This document shows positions 8,762 to 20,114 of a stretch of 64,000 nt of DNA, in pieces. Below the pieces are notes generated by a model, which was not told where the DNA came from, ran no database searches, and saw only the letters and a list, made by a program, of their open reading frames with translations. The position numbers and the translations under genes are program-made. This stretch comes from Chamaecyparis obtusa (taxonomy: Eukaryota; Streptophyta; Pinopsida; Cupressales; Cupressaceae), in the NCBI GenBank assembly GCA_027943335.1, contig BSBK01002791.1, positions 124,001 to 188,000 on the forward strand, read 5' to 3'. Every line of letters starts with the position of its first letter. Position 1 is the stretch's first letter.

Positions 8762-11469
8762 TAACCTATAAGAGAACGTAGCGGTGAACATGTGGGTATC
8801 ACGACAGAGCATGAATTAAGTCTGACTGGTACGAAGTATAGATAATGATGTACAATGATCAAGACTACGAGGACTGCAACTATGACAAGGCACAAAGTAT
8901 TATAAGATAGGCCACGATTAATTTTGGCATTGAAGCATCAAATACTGAAAGTATAAGATTGGCTATGGATGGTAGTAACGGTATGGATAATCGAACAAAC
9001 CAGAAATATTAACATAGTATTAGAGAAAAGCCTCGAGGAAGATCTGGATAAAGAAATTATAAAATACAGACATGCAGACAAATTTCTTTGGCTAGACCCA
9101 TATTGTAGATGAAAAGATAAAGTTTATTATTCAGAATGTAATATTCTTGATAGGGATATCATAGGTTAAGAGGCTCTTCAAATAGGAGATTTAATATTTG
9201 ATTTTCATCAGCGACTATTGCCGCTAAAACTTATAATCAGGGAAATCATATTAATATTAAAACACTGGATAAAAATTATCTAATAAACATTCATTCTTCT
9301 ATCATTTTTGCCATCAACGACCTTGTAATTGCATCGTTGCTTTGCGAGGTCAAGCATTATAGTCAATTTTGAAGGGACGACTTGGTTCAAGGACTACAAT
9401 CATTATTTGTGGCATCAGTAGCCAACCATCACGGGTTTTCAAGACTATAGCAGAGGATTTTTTTTTGGGTGGCTTCATTCTTGTGAATAGCGATGGTGAA
9501 ATTGCCATGGAATTTCACTACGGACTTGTATTTACAAGAGACTGTGATATTCCGGTTGGTAGAAGGAAATTATTAAGTTTCTGATATCATTTTGCTTGAT
9601 ACCCTCGTGTCTCTGTTATGAGTTGAACACACTGACCAGAACCAATTAGCGCAGGTGCCTCAGGAGCAACATATTTCTCCTACCCATGAGTGATGTGGAA
9701 GTCTGGAAATAGGGTATGGATGCGTATCAAAGAATATGGGAGGTGATAAACTATTGACATAAACCCCTCAAAGATCTGTAGTCACAAGATTTGAAATAAT
9801 TGCAAGATATGCAGTAGCTGGATTTGTCAAGATGCTGGTGTTGTAGTAGACTTATTTACAAGACATGAAGCACAAATAGAGTATGTGATCTCCTTCACAA
9901 AGTGTTTGGATGAATGTGATCTATTGGACAGTCAATGTTGCAAGGCAAGTGCAATAGGTTTTTTTTTTATGGATAGAAACTTTCAACCAAACGCAAAGCC
10001 AGATCTTACAACCTTTCCAGTGTACTCCCTCTATTTTCAATTGTTGGAATATTTATAATGGAAACCTTGGCTGCTGGGAGTTTACACGACTAAATTTGGT
10101 TGCAACGGTTTAGAAACTTTCATTGAAGTGTTGTGGCGAGACATTTTTAGCAACCATTCACAATATTCCCTCTGCATATACGTGAACGAGGTTTTAATTG
10201 TAGTCTATAGACATCCATCAAGACATTTGTATTAAGAGTGTTTGTTTAAATTAAATTGTAGTTAGAAAGGTTTCAGTGTGCATATTAAAAATTGAAGCCG
10301 AAGGGAAAGATATAAACCTTCAATTCCCATGAAGGGAGGAGAATAAATACTGTGAAGAAAATGATCTGGTGGATGACAGAGATCATGTTCAGTTGTATGA
10401 CCTTCCTAAATATTCTTATAAATTCAAGCAAAAAATTTCAAAAAGTATTCCTACATTCTCAATGAGAATCCTAGGGAATATGAAGAAGAATGGGAGATAT
10501 GGATCCTTCTTTGCATCGTGTGTCGCAGACTTTCAAAACCTTTTGGAACTACACACAGCCTAGTTAAGCATGCATTCATCTGTCAGAAAGTTGGCCTTAG
10601 AGGAAAGCATTATAAATTGGTTACACACATCATTTATATCATGCATAGATAATATTGCCACATGAAATTAAAGATAATAGTATATCTGGAATCATTACTG
10701 AGGAAAGCGGATGGAAACATTTATGACACATAATATCTTCGACATTCAGAGGCGGAAATAGTCAAAATTATGCTTGGATGGTAGCTATCTCATACAGTGC
10801 AGTTGTCTTCTACTTCACATAACCTAGTCATCACTTATGTCTATGAAAGATATTCCACTCAAAAAGAAGGACAATTGATTTGGAGTCACGTGGGAATATA
10901 TATCAGAATCAGAGCACAAAGTTTGGTCAAGAATTGGATATTAATTATTTATATTATTAACAGGTAGCAGCAGAGATCTACATAAGATTGAAGTGATTTG
11001 CGAAAGGATAAATTATTGTAATGGAGGTCTCTAACTGTCCATAAATCGTCAACCAACTATCAATGAATATATCAATGATTGATAAGGATCAATTATTATA
11101 TTAAGGATGGATAGCCACAATATAACTCCAAGGATATTGATTAAAGTTAAAGAATAATATCAATCATCATGTGCATAAAAAAAAAAATTTAAAAAAAAAA
11201 AATAAAAAAATAAAATACTTACTAGCAATTGAATGAATCGAAAGACTAATTGCAAGAAGATAACAAAAAGAAGATTATCACAAACATTGATATTATTTAT
11301 CAATTTGAGAAGATAAAGATAATTGACATTGCATTTGCCACACTCTCAATTTGTCTTGAGTATAAGATTAATAGAAAGAAGATTTTTTGCAAATAAATGT
11401 GAAGAAAATTAATCAGAATGAAACCGATATGTTATGAAGAAGGACGATGGGTACGAGTATCGTATTAAT

Positions 11470-11845
11470 GGGCTCACCTTACGGAAACAAATACATGAAA
11501 ATATTTGAAATTTAAGATAAGTATTCCATGTCTTATTAATGCATATGAATTTTCAGTTTGTAATTCATTAAATAATAAATCTTGTATGCTTCTATCATTT
11601 GTATTTTTGTACGAGATAGTTTAGCTTTATAAACTATTTGTAATCTATCTCTAACATAGTTTCAGGACGAAAGCATATGAAATTCAGATTTAGAGGGAGT
11701 TTGACATTTTCAAGAGGTCAAGAAGTTGATGAACTTGAGCTTCAGAGGAAGCATATGGTTTAGTTAACTTGAGGCAATCTCAATCGTATTGATTGAGAGG
11801 GAGTTCACCATTTGAAGGTAAAACAATTCTGAGATTATAGTAGTG
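11470..11845 (+). other. non-coding block shared with element 1
   Basis: GGGCTCACCTTACGG, GATAAGTATTCCATG, AGTTTGTAATTCAT, CTATTTGTAATCT and TTGATTGAGAGGGAGTTCAC appear in the same order as on the minus strand of 3640-4072. No coding frame is kept in either copy. Confidence 0.88.
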
Positions 11846-12683
11846 AGATGCACGTGGATAGAATCCCTAATTAAGGCATTCAATACATCATGAGACTATA
11901 ACTCATTGAGATAAATATCATACTAGAGGTCTTTATTATCTTCCCTCAAGTCCAAGAGGGAGTGTTAATGTTGTGGCCTTGGAAAAGATCAAAATGCAAC
12001 TTATATTAGCCGATGTAACCTTATGACTATTCAGATTATTCGTATTGGTTCTCTCAGGAAGGAAAGTATGAAATGACATCCTACAGTATATAAACAGGGC
12101 ATGCCTTCGTGACAGAGGGAGAAGCTAAAAGATTTGCATCATTGGACATCCGAGGATCTTGATTCAGAGGGAATAGACCATGTTTTGTTGGTTCTCTAGT
12201 AATCAAGAAATTTTAGCAGAGAATTATGATTATTATCATGAGAGAAGGCTATATGTCAGAGGGAGAAGCTAGAAAATCAAATTAAGTTGGCACCCCATGA
12301 TCTTGGTCATACAAATTCAAAGGGAGTGTACCTTGATTACTTGCTAGAAAGAAGATTGTGTACCTTCAGATAACCTTGGTATGTTGAGGAGTAAAGCCTC
12401 AGCTAAAAAGAAGGTTCCAGCTTCAAGTGATCCATCATTCTGTATCTTAAATGATTCTTGTCTTTGATAGATAAGTCCAAGGGGGAAGCCTTGGTTTCCA
12501 CCCTCTGAAAAGAGTCAAGGTGACTTTATGGGTCTATTCATTTTGTGTTATATTATGAAAGGTGACGATCTTTCATATGTGTTGGGTTACTATTGCTAGG
12601 TGACGACTTAGACAATAGCTTAACCTAGTGTTAGGTATGACTATGTATTGTAGTCACTATTCCTGACATTGAATTTTTGAGTT

Positions 12684-13133
12684 GTTAAATCCAGTTCCGA
12701 ATTGGTCGGGGATTATAACATGTAAATCAAGTTTTGATTCGGATTGCGCCGAATATCTTGATTGTTATCGCTAAATCTAGTTCCAAATTGGTCGGGGATT
12801 GTGATAACTCTTCTATCAGGATGAGTACATCATGATGATGTCCCGAGTTGTGTCGGATATCTTGATATGAAGTTGTGTAAGTTATCATCTAATCCAGTTC
12901 CGAATTTAGTCGGGGATCATGATAACGAATGGTTCAATTTTTGATCCGGATTGCGCCGGATATCTTGACACCTATATTTATCATTAAATCCAGTTCCGAA
13001 TTGGTCGGGGATTTTGATAAATTTCTTATCAGGTTGAGTTATGTTTTGGATTATGCCGGAAATCCTGATTCAAAGTGGTTATGTGTTATTTAAAAGAAAT
13101 CTAGTTCCGAACTAAGTCGGGGATTTCAATAAC
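12684..13133 (+). repeat. tandem array of hairpin-forming modules before the 3' LTR of element 2
   Basis: Five modules carry the core AGTTCCGAA-TT-GGTCGGGGAT, each bounded by inverse-complement ends: GTTA/TAAC-like at 12684-12719, GTTATC/GATAAC at 12764-12808, GTTATC/GATAAC near 12890-12925, TTATCA/TGATAA near 12979-13021, and GTTATT/AATAAC near 13088-13133. They alternate with a second module type bounded by ATCAAG/CTTGAT or TATCAGG/CCTGAT and containing GGATT-GCGCCG. The changes in the stems keep pairing. The array ends about 30 bases before the PPT. Confidence 0.88.
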
Positions 13134-13164
13134 ACTCACTTCTTGTGAATATCAATCTCCTCTC

Positions 13165-13176
13165 GCTAAGAGGGAG
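13165..13176 (+). promoter_or_regulatory. polypurine tract of element 2
   Basis: GCTAAGAGGGAG immediately precedes the 3' LTR. It is the same tract as in element 1. Confidence 0.88.
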
Positions 13177-13480
13177 TGTTGAAATATAACATCGAATTGA
13201 TTGATATAATTATATTAATCTAATAGTCAATTATATATATATATATATTAAGAGCATTTGATATTTGTATATGTTACAATATAGTTAATATTACCAATCG
13301 GTTATGAAGGGTCATGACCCTCCGTAGCATAAGCCATGTATGGTCATGGCTCTTCAAGACATGACTATTCAAAGGATATAAATGCATATTGATGGCTGGT
13401 GAAAAGATCAATCACAATGGTAATCTATTTCACACAGCACTTATATATATTCTCTATAGGACGATCTTGATTTCACAACA
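13177..13480 (+). repeat. 3' LTR of element 2
   Basis: 304-base copy of 8441-8748 with a shorter AT tract. It is flanked on the right by TTTAA at 13481-13485. Confidence 0.93.
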
Positions 13481-13485
13481 TTTAA

Positions 13486-14640
13486 GGGGCCCATTTGATC
13501 CTATTTGGGTCTGATGTTCCTTTCCAGTTCACACGCCACATATAGGGCTGGGTGACTCAGTTAAATGCCCAGATCTGATGCAATTTAAGGCCACATGGGC
13601 GACACATTACTTGCAATAGCCCAGATTTTAAATTCCAATGCTTGGTGTCACATTATAGGGCTTTATTTAATCCAGATTTAGGTCCAATTCTTGGTGATTA
13701 AACCCAGATTTAGGTCCTAACTGTCAACATTAAGTCTAGGTGCTACATATTGAGGCCATTTGCTTAGAAATTTGAGTACAAATTTATTAAAGAGACCATA
13801 CGTTTCCAATTTAAGGCTGCCTTTTCCAATTCAAGGCCATACGTTTTGCATTTAAGTCCCATCCTCAGTCCTTTGGTCCACATGCTACCTCATAAGACTG
13901 CCCCATTTGCAACTAAGGGCCATACGCTATAATTTCGGCCAGATCTATCAAGTTTTGGCCCACATGTTTCATCATTTATAGGACCTGATTTAGTTTGCTG
14001 AGCTTGCAGATGGTATTTTTGGAGTCCTTACCTTGAGTTTTGAATGAGTTTTTAAGGCCCATGTTACATGTATTGTTGCTGCCCATCAGATCTGGGCCCG
14101 TTTAGCTTAGGCGTTGGGTCTTGGGGGCCCAAATAAGGCCTTATTTCATCGAACTATTGTGGACCAGGCCCACATCTTTTACATAGAGCTGCGTACATTA
14201 CTTTTCAAATGATGTTGATGGGCTCAAGGCCACACACTTCAGCGACGAGGGCTTATTCCTTAGAGTTTCGGGCCCTTGGATTTGAATTTTAGGCTCTTCC
14301 TACTAGGATCGAACCTATGCCTTATCTCCTTCCTTTATTCAATCATGAGATGAGGAGGTGCTTCCCCTACCTTTAATTTGAGTCAAGGAGGTGCTTCGTC
14401 TACCCCATTTGAGACTAGGAGAGGCTTCCTCTACCCCCAATTTGAAAGGAAGAGATGCTTCGTCTCATTCCACTCTTGAGACGAAGAGGGGCTTCCTCTC
14501 CTTCACTTGAGATGAAGAGGTGCATCATCTCACTTTATACTTAGGCAAATTTACTCTCCCTTAGCTCAAAATTTTTCTTTAATTTCCAACTTCCAAACTT
14601 AGCCAAATTTTGCAAATTTTTTAAGTTCTACTCCAAGAAG
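13486..14640. repeat. degenerate repeat-rich region with GGCC words
   Basis: Short words such as AAGGCCACATG, GGCCCACATG and AGGCCATACG recur at irregular spacing of roughly 40-60 bases. At 14348-14530 a clearer degenerate tandem repeat appears, with units like GAGGTGCTTC-TCTACCCC-ATTTGAG of about 41 bases. No gene is seen. It may be LTR or untranslated DNA of the old Gypsy element, since it joins 8184-8435 once element 2 is removed. Confidence 0.5.
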
Positions 14641-14753
14641 GCCTTCTAAATCTCAGATTGTTGCGAAACTCACCCAACCACGTAATTCTAGCAGCAAAAG
14701 AAGGGATCCCCATGTGCAATGGGGCGATGGTGTGAAAATCTCATAACACTACA

Positions 14754-15243
14754 TTGTCAAGGGTACCTTGGTACCATCCCTTTCGATTAAAGGGAGTACT
14801 TAAGGGGCAGCCAGTGGTTTGTTTGGTGGATACTGGTGCTACATACAACTTCATTGGTGAGCAGTCAGTTGTGAAGTGTGGATTAAAGGTTGAGAATTTC
14901 TCGGGTTTTAGTGTGATAGTTGCTAGTGGTGGAACCTTGAGTTGCACTATGAGAGTTTCTCAGCTTAACATTCAGTTGGGGGCCTACACATTGATTTATG
15001 ACTTTTATGTGATCAAGCTAGAACTACTTGATGTGGTTCTAGGCATGCAGTAGCTACAATCTATTGGTAGGTACACATTGAATCACCACAAGTGCAGCTG
15101 GAGTTCTTAGCGGATGGGAAGGAGATAGTGCTGAAGGCTTCATCAAATGGTGAGCCCAAAATAGTGTTAGCACACAGGATGAAAGCTAAGTCTACTGGTG
15201 CATTTATATATAAAGATGAATGCATTGCTGGCATGCTGCCCAT
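14754..15243 (+). pseudogene. Ty3/Gypsy retroviral-type aspartic protease
   Basis: The frame reads PVVCLVDTGATYNFIGEQ, carrying the DTGA active-site loop of Gypsy pol proteases. Further on come GLKVENFSGFSVIVASGG and ELLDVVLGMQ, followed by TAG at 15052-15054 where the family has Trp. A frame change near 15090 then leads to QLEFLADGKEIVLK and KSTGAFIYKDECIAGMLP, typical of the protease/RT spacer. No reverse transcriptase follows. gag is not seen upstream. It is a remnant of a Gypsy polyprotein. Confidence 0.85.
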
Positions 15244-16269
15244 CTGATTGAAAAATCACAAAATGAAGTGGCTCCTTCATTTGTTGATAAAAGGAGGGAG
15301 TGTAGGAGTTTCTTGGCGGGTGACTTAGAAGTCATGATTGATACAACATGTGAAGAGAGGAATCATCTTGTTGTCTCCATGAATGATCCTATGAGTGCTA
15401 GTGAGTCTTCCAATGATGGCTCTCACGATTCGAGTGTTAGAGATGATGTTCTTGATATAGATACAATTAACAAGAAGTCTGTTTCAATCTATCACAGCAT
15501 GGGCGATGTATGGAAGACCCAAGGTTTATGCGAAGGTTGGAATAAGAAGGCTAAGGAGGCTAAGTTATTGGCTTCCCAAACAAGAAAGCACTTGCAATAG
15601 GTCAAGGAAAGTTGCACTAAGCTTGACAATGCAAGGAAGCAAAGAGAATCATACATTAGATCATTATTTCTTCCAAGGGAAGAATCTGTACAAGTTGAGC
15701 AGGCAAAGGAAGAACTTCTTGAGGTGAGTAAACAAGAAGAACATGGTGATGTGAGTGAACAAGAGAAGAGGCATGGTTTTGAAAATTCAGTTGGGGCATT
15801 TAGTTTGCAGCACGAGATTCATGAGTTATCTTTGATTTGCAATTAGGGAAGCTACACTACATGTTTGGATTTGTCACCTATTCCTTATGACATGGCAACA
15901 TTGGTACATGGTGATAGCAGCGATATAATATTTTCATTTGATGATACTTCATGCTTGGCAATGGGACTTAATAGAGATATTGTTGTTGCAGATTCATTTG
16001 ACTATATGGATACTCATGTGGGGTCATATATGATAAACGTTCATCATGGGGAATGATCTATACATGTTGTTAATGGATTGCAATTGAGTAGTGATGCATT
16101 GGATGATAGTTTATTTTTACATACAGCCACTGTTTGGTCAAATTTGGGTGACTTATATCATCCCTCCTTTGAAAGGTGGAATGGAATTGGAGCTACATTG
16201 CTTCTTAACTCGGGAAGTGTTGGTTCCATCATATGGAGTAATGTATTTCACTGGTTCGATGCTTGGTAA
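15220..16269 (+). pseudogene. unknown 350-codon frame between Gypsy protease and LTR
   Basis: One reading frame stays open from 15220 to the TAA at 16267-16269 except for three internal stops (TAG 15598-15600, TAG 15844-15846, TGA 16054-16056). It begins with acidic and Ser-rich sequence, then a charged helical part (GWNKKAKEAKLLASQTRKHL, QVEQAKEELLEVSKQEE), then a mixed C-terminal part (DLSPIPYDMATLVHGD, SFDYMDTHVGSYMINVHHGE). I do not recognise the family. It takes the place where reverse transcriptase would be expected, so it could be element-specific or captured host sequence. Confidence 0.5.
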
Positions 16270-16521
16270 TCTTGCCTGATTTTACACTCTTGTTGACTGA
16301 ATTCTATATACATGGGAGTTCTTATAGGTTGTTATGGTATGTGGATTGGTTTGGTGCATTTCTACCATGTGGTTCTTACAGTGTGCTTTGTAGTTTTGGG
16401 CATTATCATGTTTACATTAAAGTAGTGGTGGATCGGTGAAGCAGTGTTTCTGAGATTGATATGGGATCCAGACATTTAGTTTCAGCATGCAGGTGCAGAT
16501 TGCTTGAGGACAAGCAATCCT

Positions 16522-17200
16522 GGGAAGGGAGGATTGTAATGTCCCCTCATTTTATTAATCATATGAGAGATTAATTAGTCTATTTTCTCATCTCGATAGG
16601 CTAATTAAAGACTTAGGGGATGTTATGATGGTCACATCATTTATTTTGGTGGAGAAATAAAGAAATTGGAATATTGATTTATGGGGTTAATATTATTGAA
16701 GTTACTTAATGTTATAATATAACATTATTAAAGTAGAGTAACCTTATTAAGTAGAAATAAAAGTAAAGTGAGTTTTATCCAACATTGAGAAGCAAAGGTT
16801 CATTGACTGCTCAAGAAGTCTTTATAAAGGAGCTTGTACTCCTCCATTGGCATGTTATGTGATTACTTGTTATTCAATATTTCTTTATAGTTGCTGAAGT
16901 GACTATGACAGCCATTTCTGAGGACGAAACCCCTTGGGAATTTGAAGATTGGAACAAAACCCTAGTCTTCCTTGAGAGGTGGATTCATATCAGAATTCAC
17001 TATTGAATTTCAAATTGCAGAAGTTATGGAGCAAGGGTTGTTGGCATTGGCAATAATTTAAATATTCATATATTTAATATTTGCATTTGGATTTATTCTC
17101 TCATATATGCTATTGAGTTGGATAGAGGGAGCCAGCATAAGCGCCCACGGCAAGGTATGAGTGGATTGCACAGCTGCAAGAGCCGTGATAACCATTCCTT
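16522..17200 (+). repeat. polypurine tract and start of a Gypsy-type LTR
   Basis: GGGAAGGGAGGA at 16522-16533 is followed at 16535 by TGTAATGTCCCCTC, a plausible PPT and LTR start. A TATA box TTTATAAAGG at 16821-16830 fits an LTR promoter. The right end is not defined: no partner LTR exists in the window, so the end given is only a guess. Confidence 0.55.
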
Positions 17201-19408
17201 CCATTGAATATCAATGCATAAGAAACTCTTCTCAGCATGAATTAAGGAGATGTGTCTGAAGAGAGATGAGGGTTATCATTGGTAGAAGTCTGAACAATGA
17301 ATGATGCAATTGGGATTTGAGGAGTAGAGGATGTGTGATCTGAGGCAGAAGAGACAGAGCTGCTGGAGTTTTTAGAACAGGCGATTCATATTGGGTGTAG
17401 TTGCAGCAAATACATGAATGCCAGCCAGTTGCAGCGAAGATGATAAGTGGAACGGGTTGATAGTGGAGATCAGAGCAATTAGCACAGATTGAACCCATCT
17501 CAGTGACAAAACCAAACTCAACTGATGAAAAGAACATCATTGGGTATGTGTATGAGCTGCTGGTCATGATTGTCAACTGGGATTAATATCAAAGTGTAAA
17601 CAGTTGGGTATTTGCTGTAACGTTAATTCTTTTGCTGCTGTCGTTTGCTTGCAATATATATTTATGTCAATCTAAATTAGGCAGGTCTGAAACAATTCAA
17701 GTTTGCAATCTGAATGTACTCATTAGGAACTTGAAAGAGGTCTGCCAAGTGTTTGATAGAATTACTTGGAAATAAGAACTAGATTCTGAATGATATATAT
17801 GTGACCAAGTGTTTTTTAAAATACCTGTTCCACATAAATGTGATTTGTGATTCAGTTAGTACGGATACTTGCTGTCTTAAGGAGGTTTGACAAGTATTTG
17901 ACATAATGCCTCTGAAGATTCAATGCTTAATTCTGAATGTAATGATCAGTCAAGTGTTTGATTAAATGCATGTTCAGCATTCTTGTGTTTTGCATTGAAA
18001 GTTGGAATCAGAATTAGTGAATTGGTGAATATGTCAGACTGGGATGACTATCAAGTGTTTGTTGGAATGTCAATGCTACGCTTGTGAGGTTTATGATACA
18101 AATTTTGGGGTTAGAACTCGTAGGGGTTCTTACAACTCTTATGTGTAAAGGCTACACAGACATTTTAGGTGTGACCCAAAATAGGTATCTCTCTACATGT
18201 CAAAGATCTAATTGTTTTATAGGGGGCTTCATTTCTCAAGATTTTAACTTTAACAAGATGATTTAATTTGCAACTTTCTATTTGTCTGCTTCTTTCCCAA
18301 CCATTAATATATGCTATGATTTTCTTTTGTTGAATGGGTACATTATTTTTTCTTGGCCAAGCTTCGATGCCTACTCCAGGGATGTGGCACAAGGAGCTCG
18401 TATTCTTGATGCCACATCCCTTGCAAGTCCAAATATAACTCCCACTACCTAGAAGTGTTGTGCCGTTTCAAAATATTTTCAAAGGATAGAATTTGGATCC
18501 GTTTTGAAGTGGAGTTGACTAATGGAGCTAAATTTTGTTAACATTGTAATCCCTATGGGAAAGAGTTCAATATAAAACACATTCAAAACAAATGAAAACT
18601 AAAAAATATACATGCTACCTAATTCAAAAAATTTAAGCATGTGCCATAGATTCAGAGAAGAATGAAACCAGCAAGAATTTTAAGATAAAAAAAGAGAGCT
18701 CATCTGTAAAAAGAAAAACATAAAAAAAAACCAAAAAATTGAAAAAATACCTACCTTTTTGCAAAAATCTTCTTCTACGATCTCTTTGCCTACAATGGGC
18801 TCTTGCACATGTGTATGAATAGCACACCAGCCATTTTGAAGCTCTCCCCAACCAATCTTCACATCTGATTGTGCAATGACAAGCAAGAATGAAATTTCAG
18901 CGAGGATGAATGCTATTTTTGTTTTGCATCACAGTAAGGGAAATCACTTAATTTTTGTTTTTATGTTTTGGAATCCATTTTCTAGAGTGAAAGGGGAAAA
19001 CTCAAACAAAATGATAGTTTGTCATGGTAGGATCAACTAGATGTCGATTTTGGCCTAGGTTCACCTTGGCGGTTGCAGATTCTGTTGGCACCTTCATATT
19101 TTTTGCAAAATTTGAAGTGCCCATGATGAGAAAATTGATTTCAGCACTCAGAAGCACCCCTGTTAAATCTTCTTGAGTAGCCTACTTTGGGGAGTGATAA
19201 TTTTTAAACCTATTGATCAGCATGAGAAATGGCTTGGTAGTCATGTTCACATGATATAAGTGAGTGTCCATGTTCATTTTCAAATCCCCAAAACCAGATT
19301 TGATCAGTTTCCGAAGCACCAAGTTTGTGGGTTTTGGGAAGATTTGTAGTTTGTACATTGTTAGGTGTGCCAAAGTAGCCCTCTATGAGGATTAATATTT
19401 CATAGCTA
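17201..19408. other. no gene recognised
   Basis: Ordinary AT-rich DNA with only short frames. The phrase CAAGTGTTTGA recurs several times between 17740 and 18060 without clear period. T-rich and A-rich runs lie near 18690-18760. I see no coding region, RNA gene or element end. Confidence 0.5.
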
Positions 19409-19416
19409 GTTGGCTG
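19409..19416. repeat. probable 8 bp target duplication of hAT-like element A, left
   Basis: GTTGGCTG here and ATTGTCTG at 20107-20114 agree at six of eight bases, as expected for an old 8 bp hAT duplication. Confidence 0.6.
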
Positions 19417-20106
19417 CATAGTTACATCACTGTCGGGGACAGGATGACACTGGGACGGGGGGACAAAGGTGCCTCAACTTGGGGACGGGGGAACAAGTTT
19501 TCGGGATGGGGGGACAGAGGGGCCTCAATTTGGGGATGGTGGGACAAATTTTCGGGATGGGGGACAAAGGGGCCTCAATTTGGGGACGGTGGGGGGACAT
19601 CGGTGTGGGGGGGTGTATATACTATACATATGGTACTTAAAATGCTAGTTATGAAAAGATGTATAAGACTATTAAGAAGTATAATAGCAAAATTGCAAAT
19701 TCCAAATACTAAATAGTAAATACTTGAACATTGAACATTGAACAATGAGCATTGAAGTTTTCAATATCGAATTACTAATTAGAAATTAGAATACTCAATA
19801 CTACATAAAATTTTAAATTGTCGAATCGACAAATGGAAGATTTGTATTATATGATATAAAAAATATCTGATCATAAAGATGATTACAATAAGTGGCATGA
19901 TATCAAAACAAGTACAAAATCAAAATTATGATACAAGCATCCCCCTTAGCGTCCCAAGAGCGTTGGGACGTCCCCGCATTCCCAATGGCGAGTGACAAAA
20001 TTGGTGGCACCATTGGGGACTTGGGAACGGTGTCCCCACGTCCCAGGAACGTCCCCGTTCTAGGAACGCATGGGATTTAGGGGGGACACATCCCTGGGGT
20101 ACACTG
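19417..20106 (+). mobile_element. short non-autonomous hAT-like transposon A, G-run end
   Basis: 690 bases run from CATAGTTACATCAC to CCCTGGGGTACACTG. The same ends occur on the opposite strand at 21577-22325 (element B). Inside are three 51 bp repeats starting at 19452, 19503 and 19554 (GGGATGGGGGGACAGAGGGG then CCTCAATTTGGGGA), an AT-rich middle with TTGAACATTGAACA words, and a right end rich in CGTCCC/GGGACG. The duplication is 8 bp. No transposase is present. The two ends are short imperfect inverted repeats. Family assignment rests on the 8 bp duplication and resemblance to the hAT element at 22375-24448. Confidence 0.75.
19452..19612 (+). repeat. 51 bp G-run tandem repeat, G-quadruplex prone
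   Basis: Three copies at period 51, each with several runs of 3-6 G separated by short spacers on the plus strand. This fulfils the usual G-quadruplex pattern many times over. The frame of 90 codons across it is a by-product of the repeat. Confidence 0.85.
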
Positions 20107-20114
20107 ATTGTCTG

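Larger units (their letters stand above)
8441..13480 (+). mobile_element. non-autonomous LTR retrotransposon (element 2), large and non-coding
   Basis: LTRs of 308 and 304 bases with TGTTGAAATATA...TTTCACAACA ends enclose about 4.4 kb. A Met-tRNA type PBS follows the 5' LTR, a PPT precedes the 3' LTR, and TTTAA flanks both sides. By hand count the LTRs differ by about four substitutions, all transitions, plus AT-tract length, so the insertion is comparatively recent. Yet no reading frame longer than about 70 codons, and no recognisable gag or pol, is present. It shares its PPT and a 400-base block with element 1. A run of A near 11180-11214 and a hairpin array before the PPT are other landmarks. 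Confidence 0.93.

Noticed and set aside
9369..9584. 71-codon frame inside element 2
   Set aside because: No recognisable motif and not supported by neighbouring frames; chance frame in a non-coding element.
10780..10930. Weak resemblance to a Copia RNase H segment inside element 2
   Set aside because: Only a few residues match and frames change; no neighbouring pol motif supports it.
17740..18060. Phrases such as QVFD in translation, reminiscent of pentatricopeptide repeats
   Set aside because: Spacing and remaining PPR positions do not fit, and the frames are broken everywhere.
19444..19716. 90-codon Gly/Trp-rich frame
   Set aside because: Product of the 51 bp G-run repeat of hAT-like element A.
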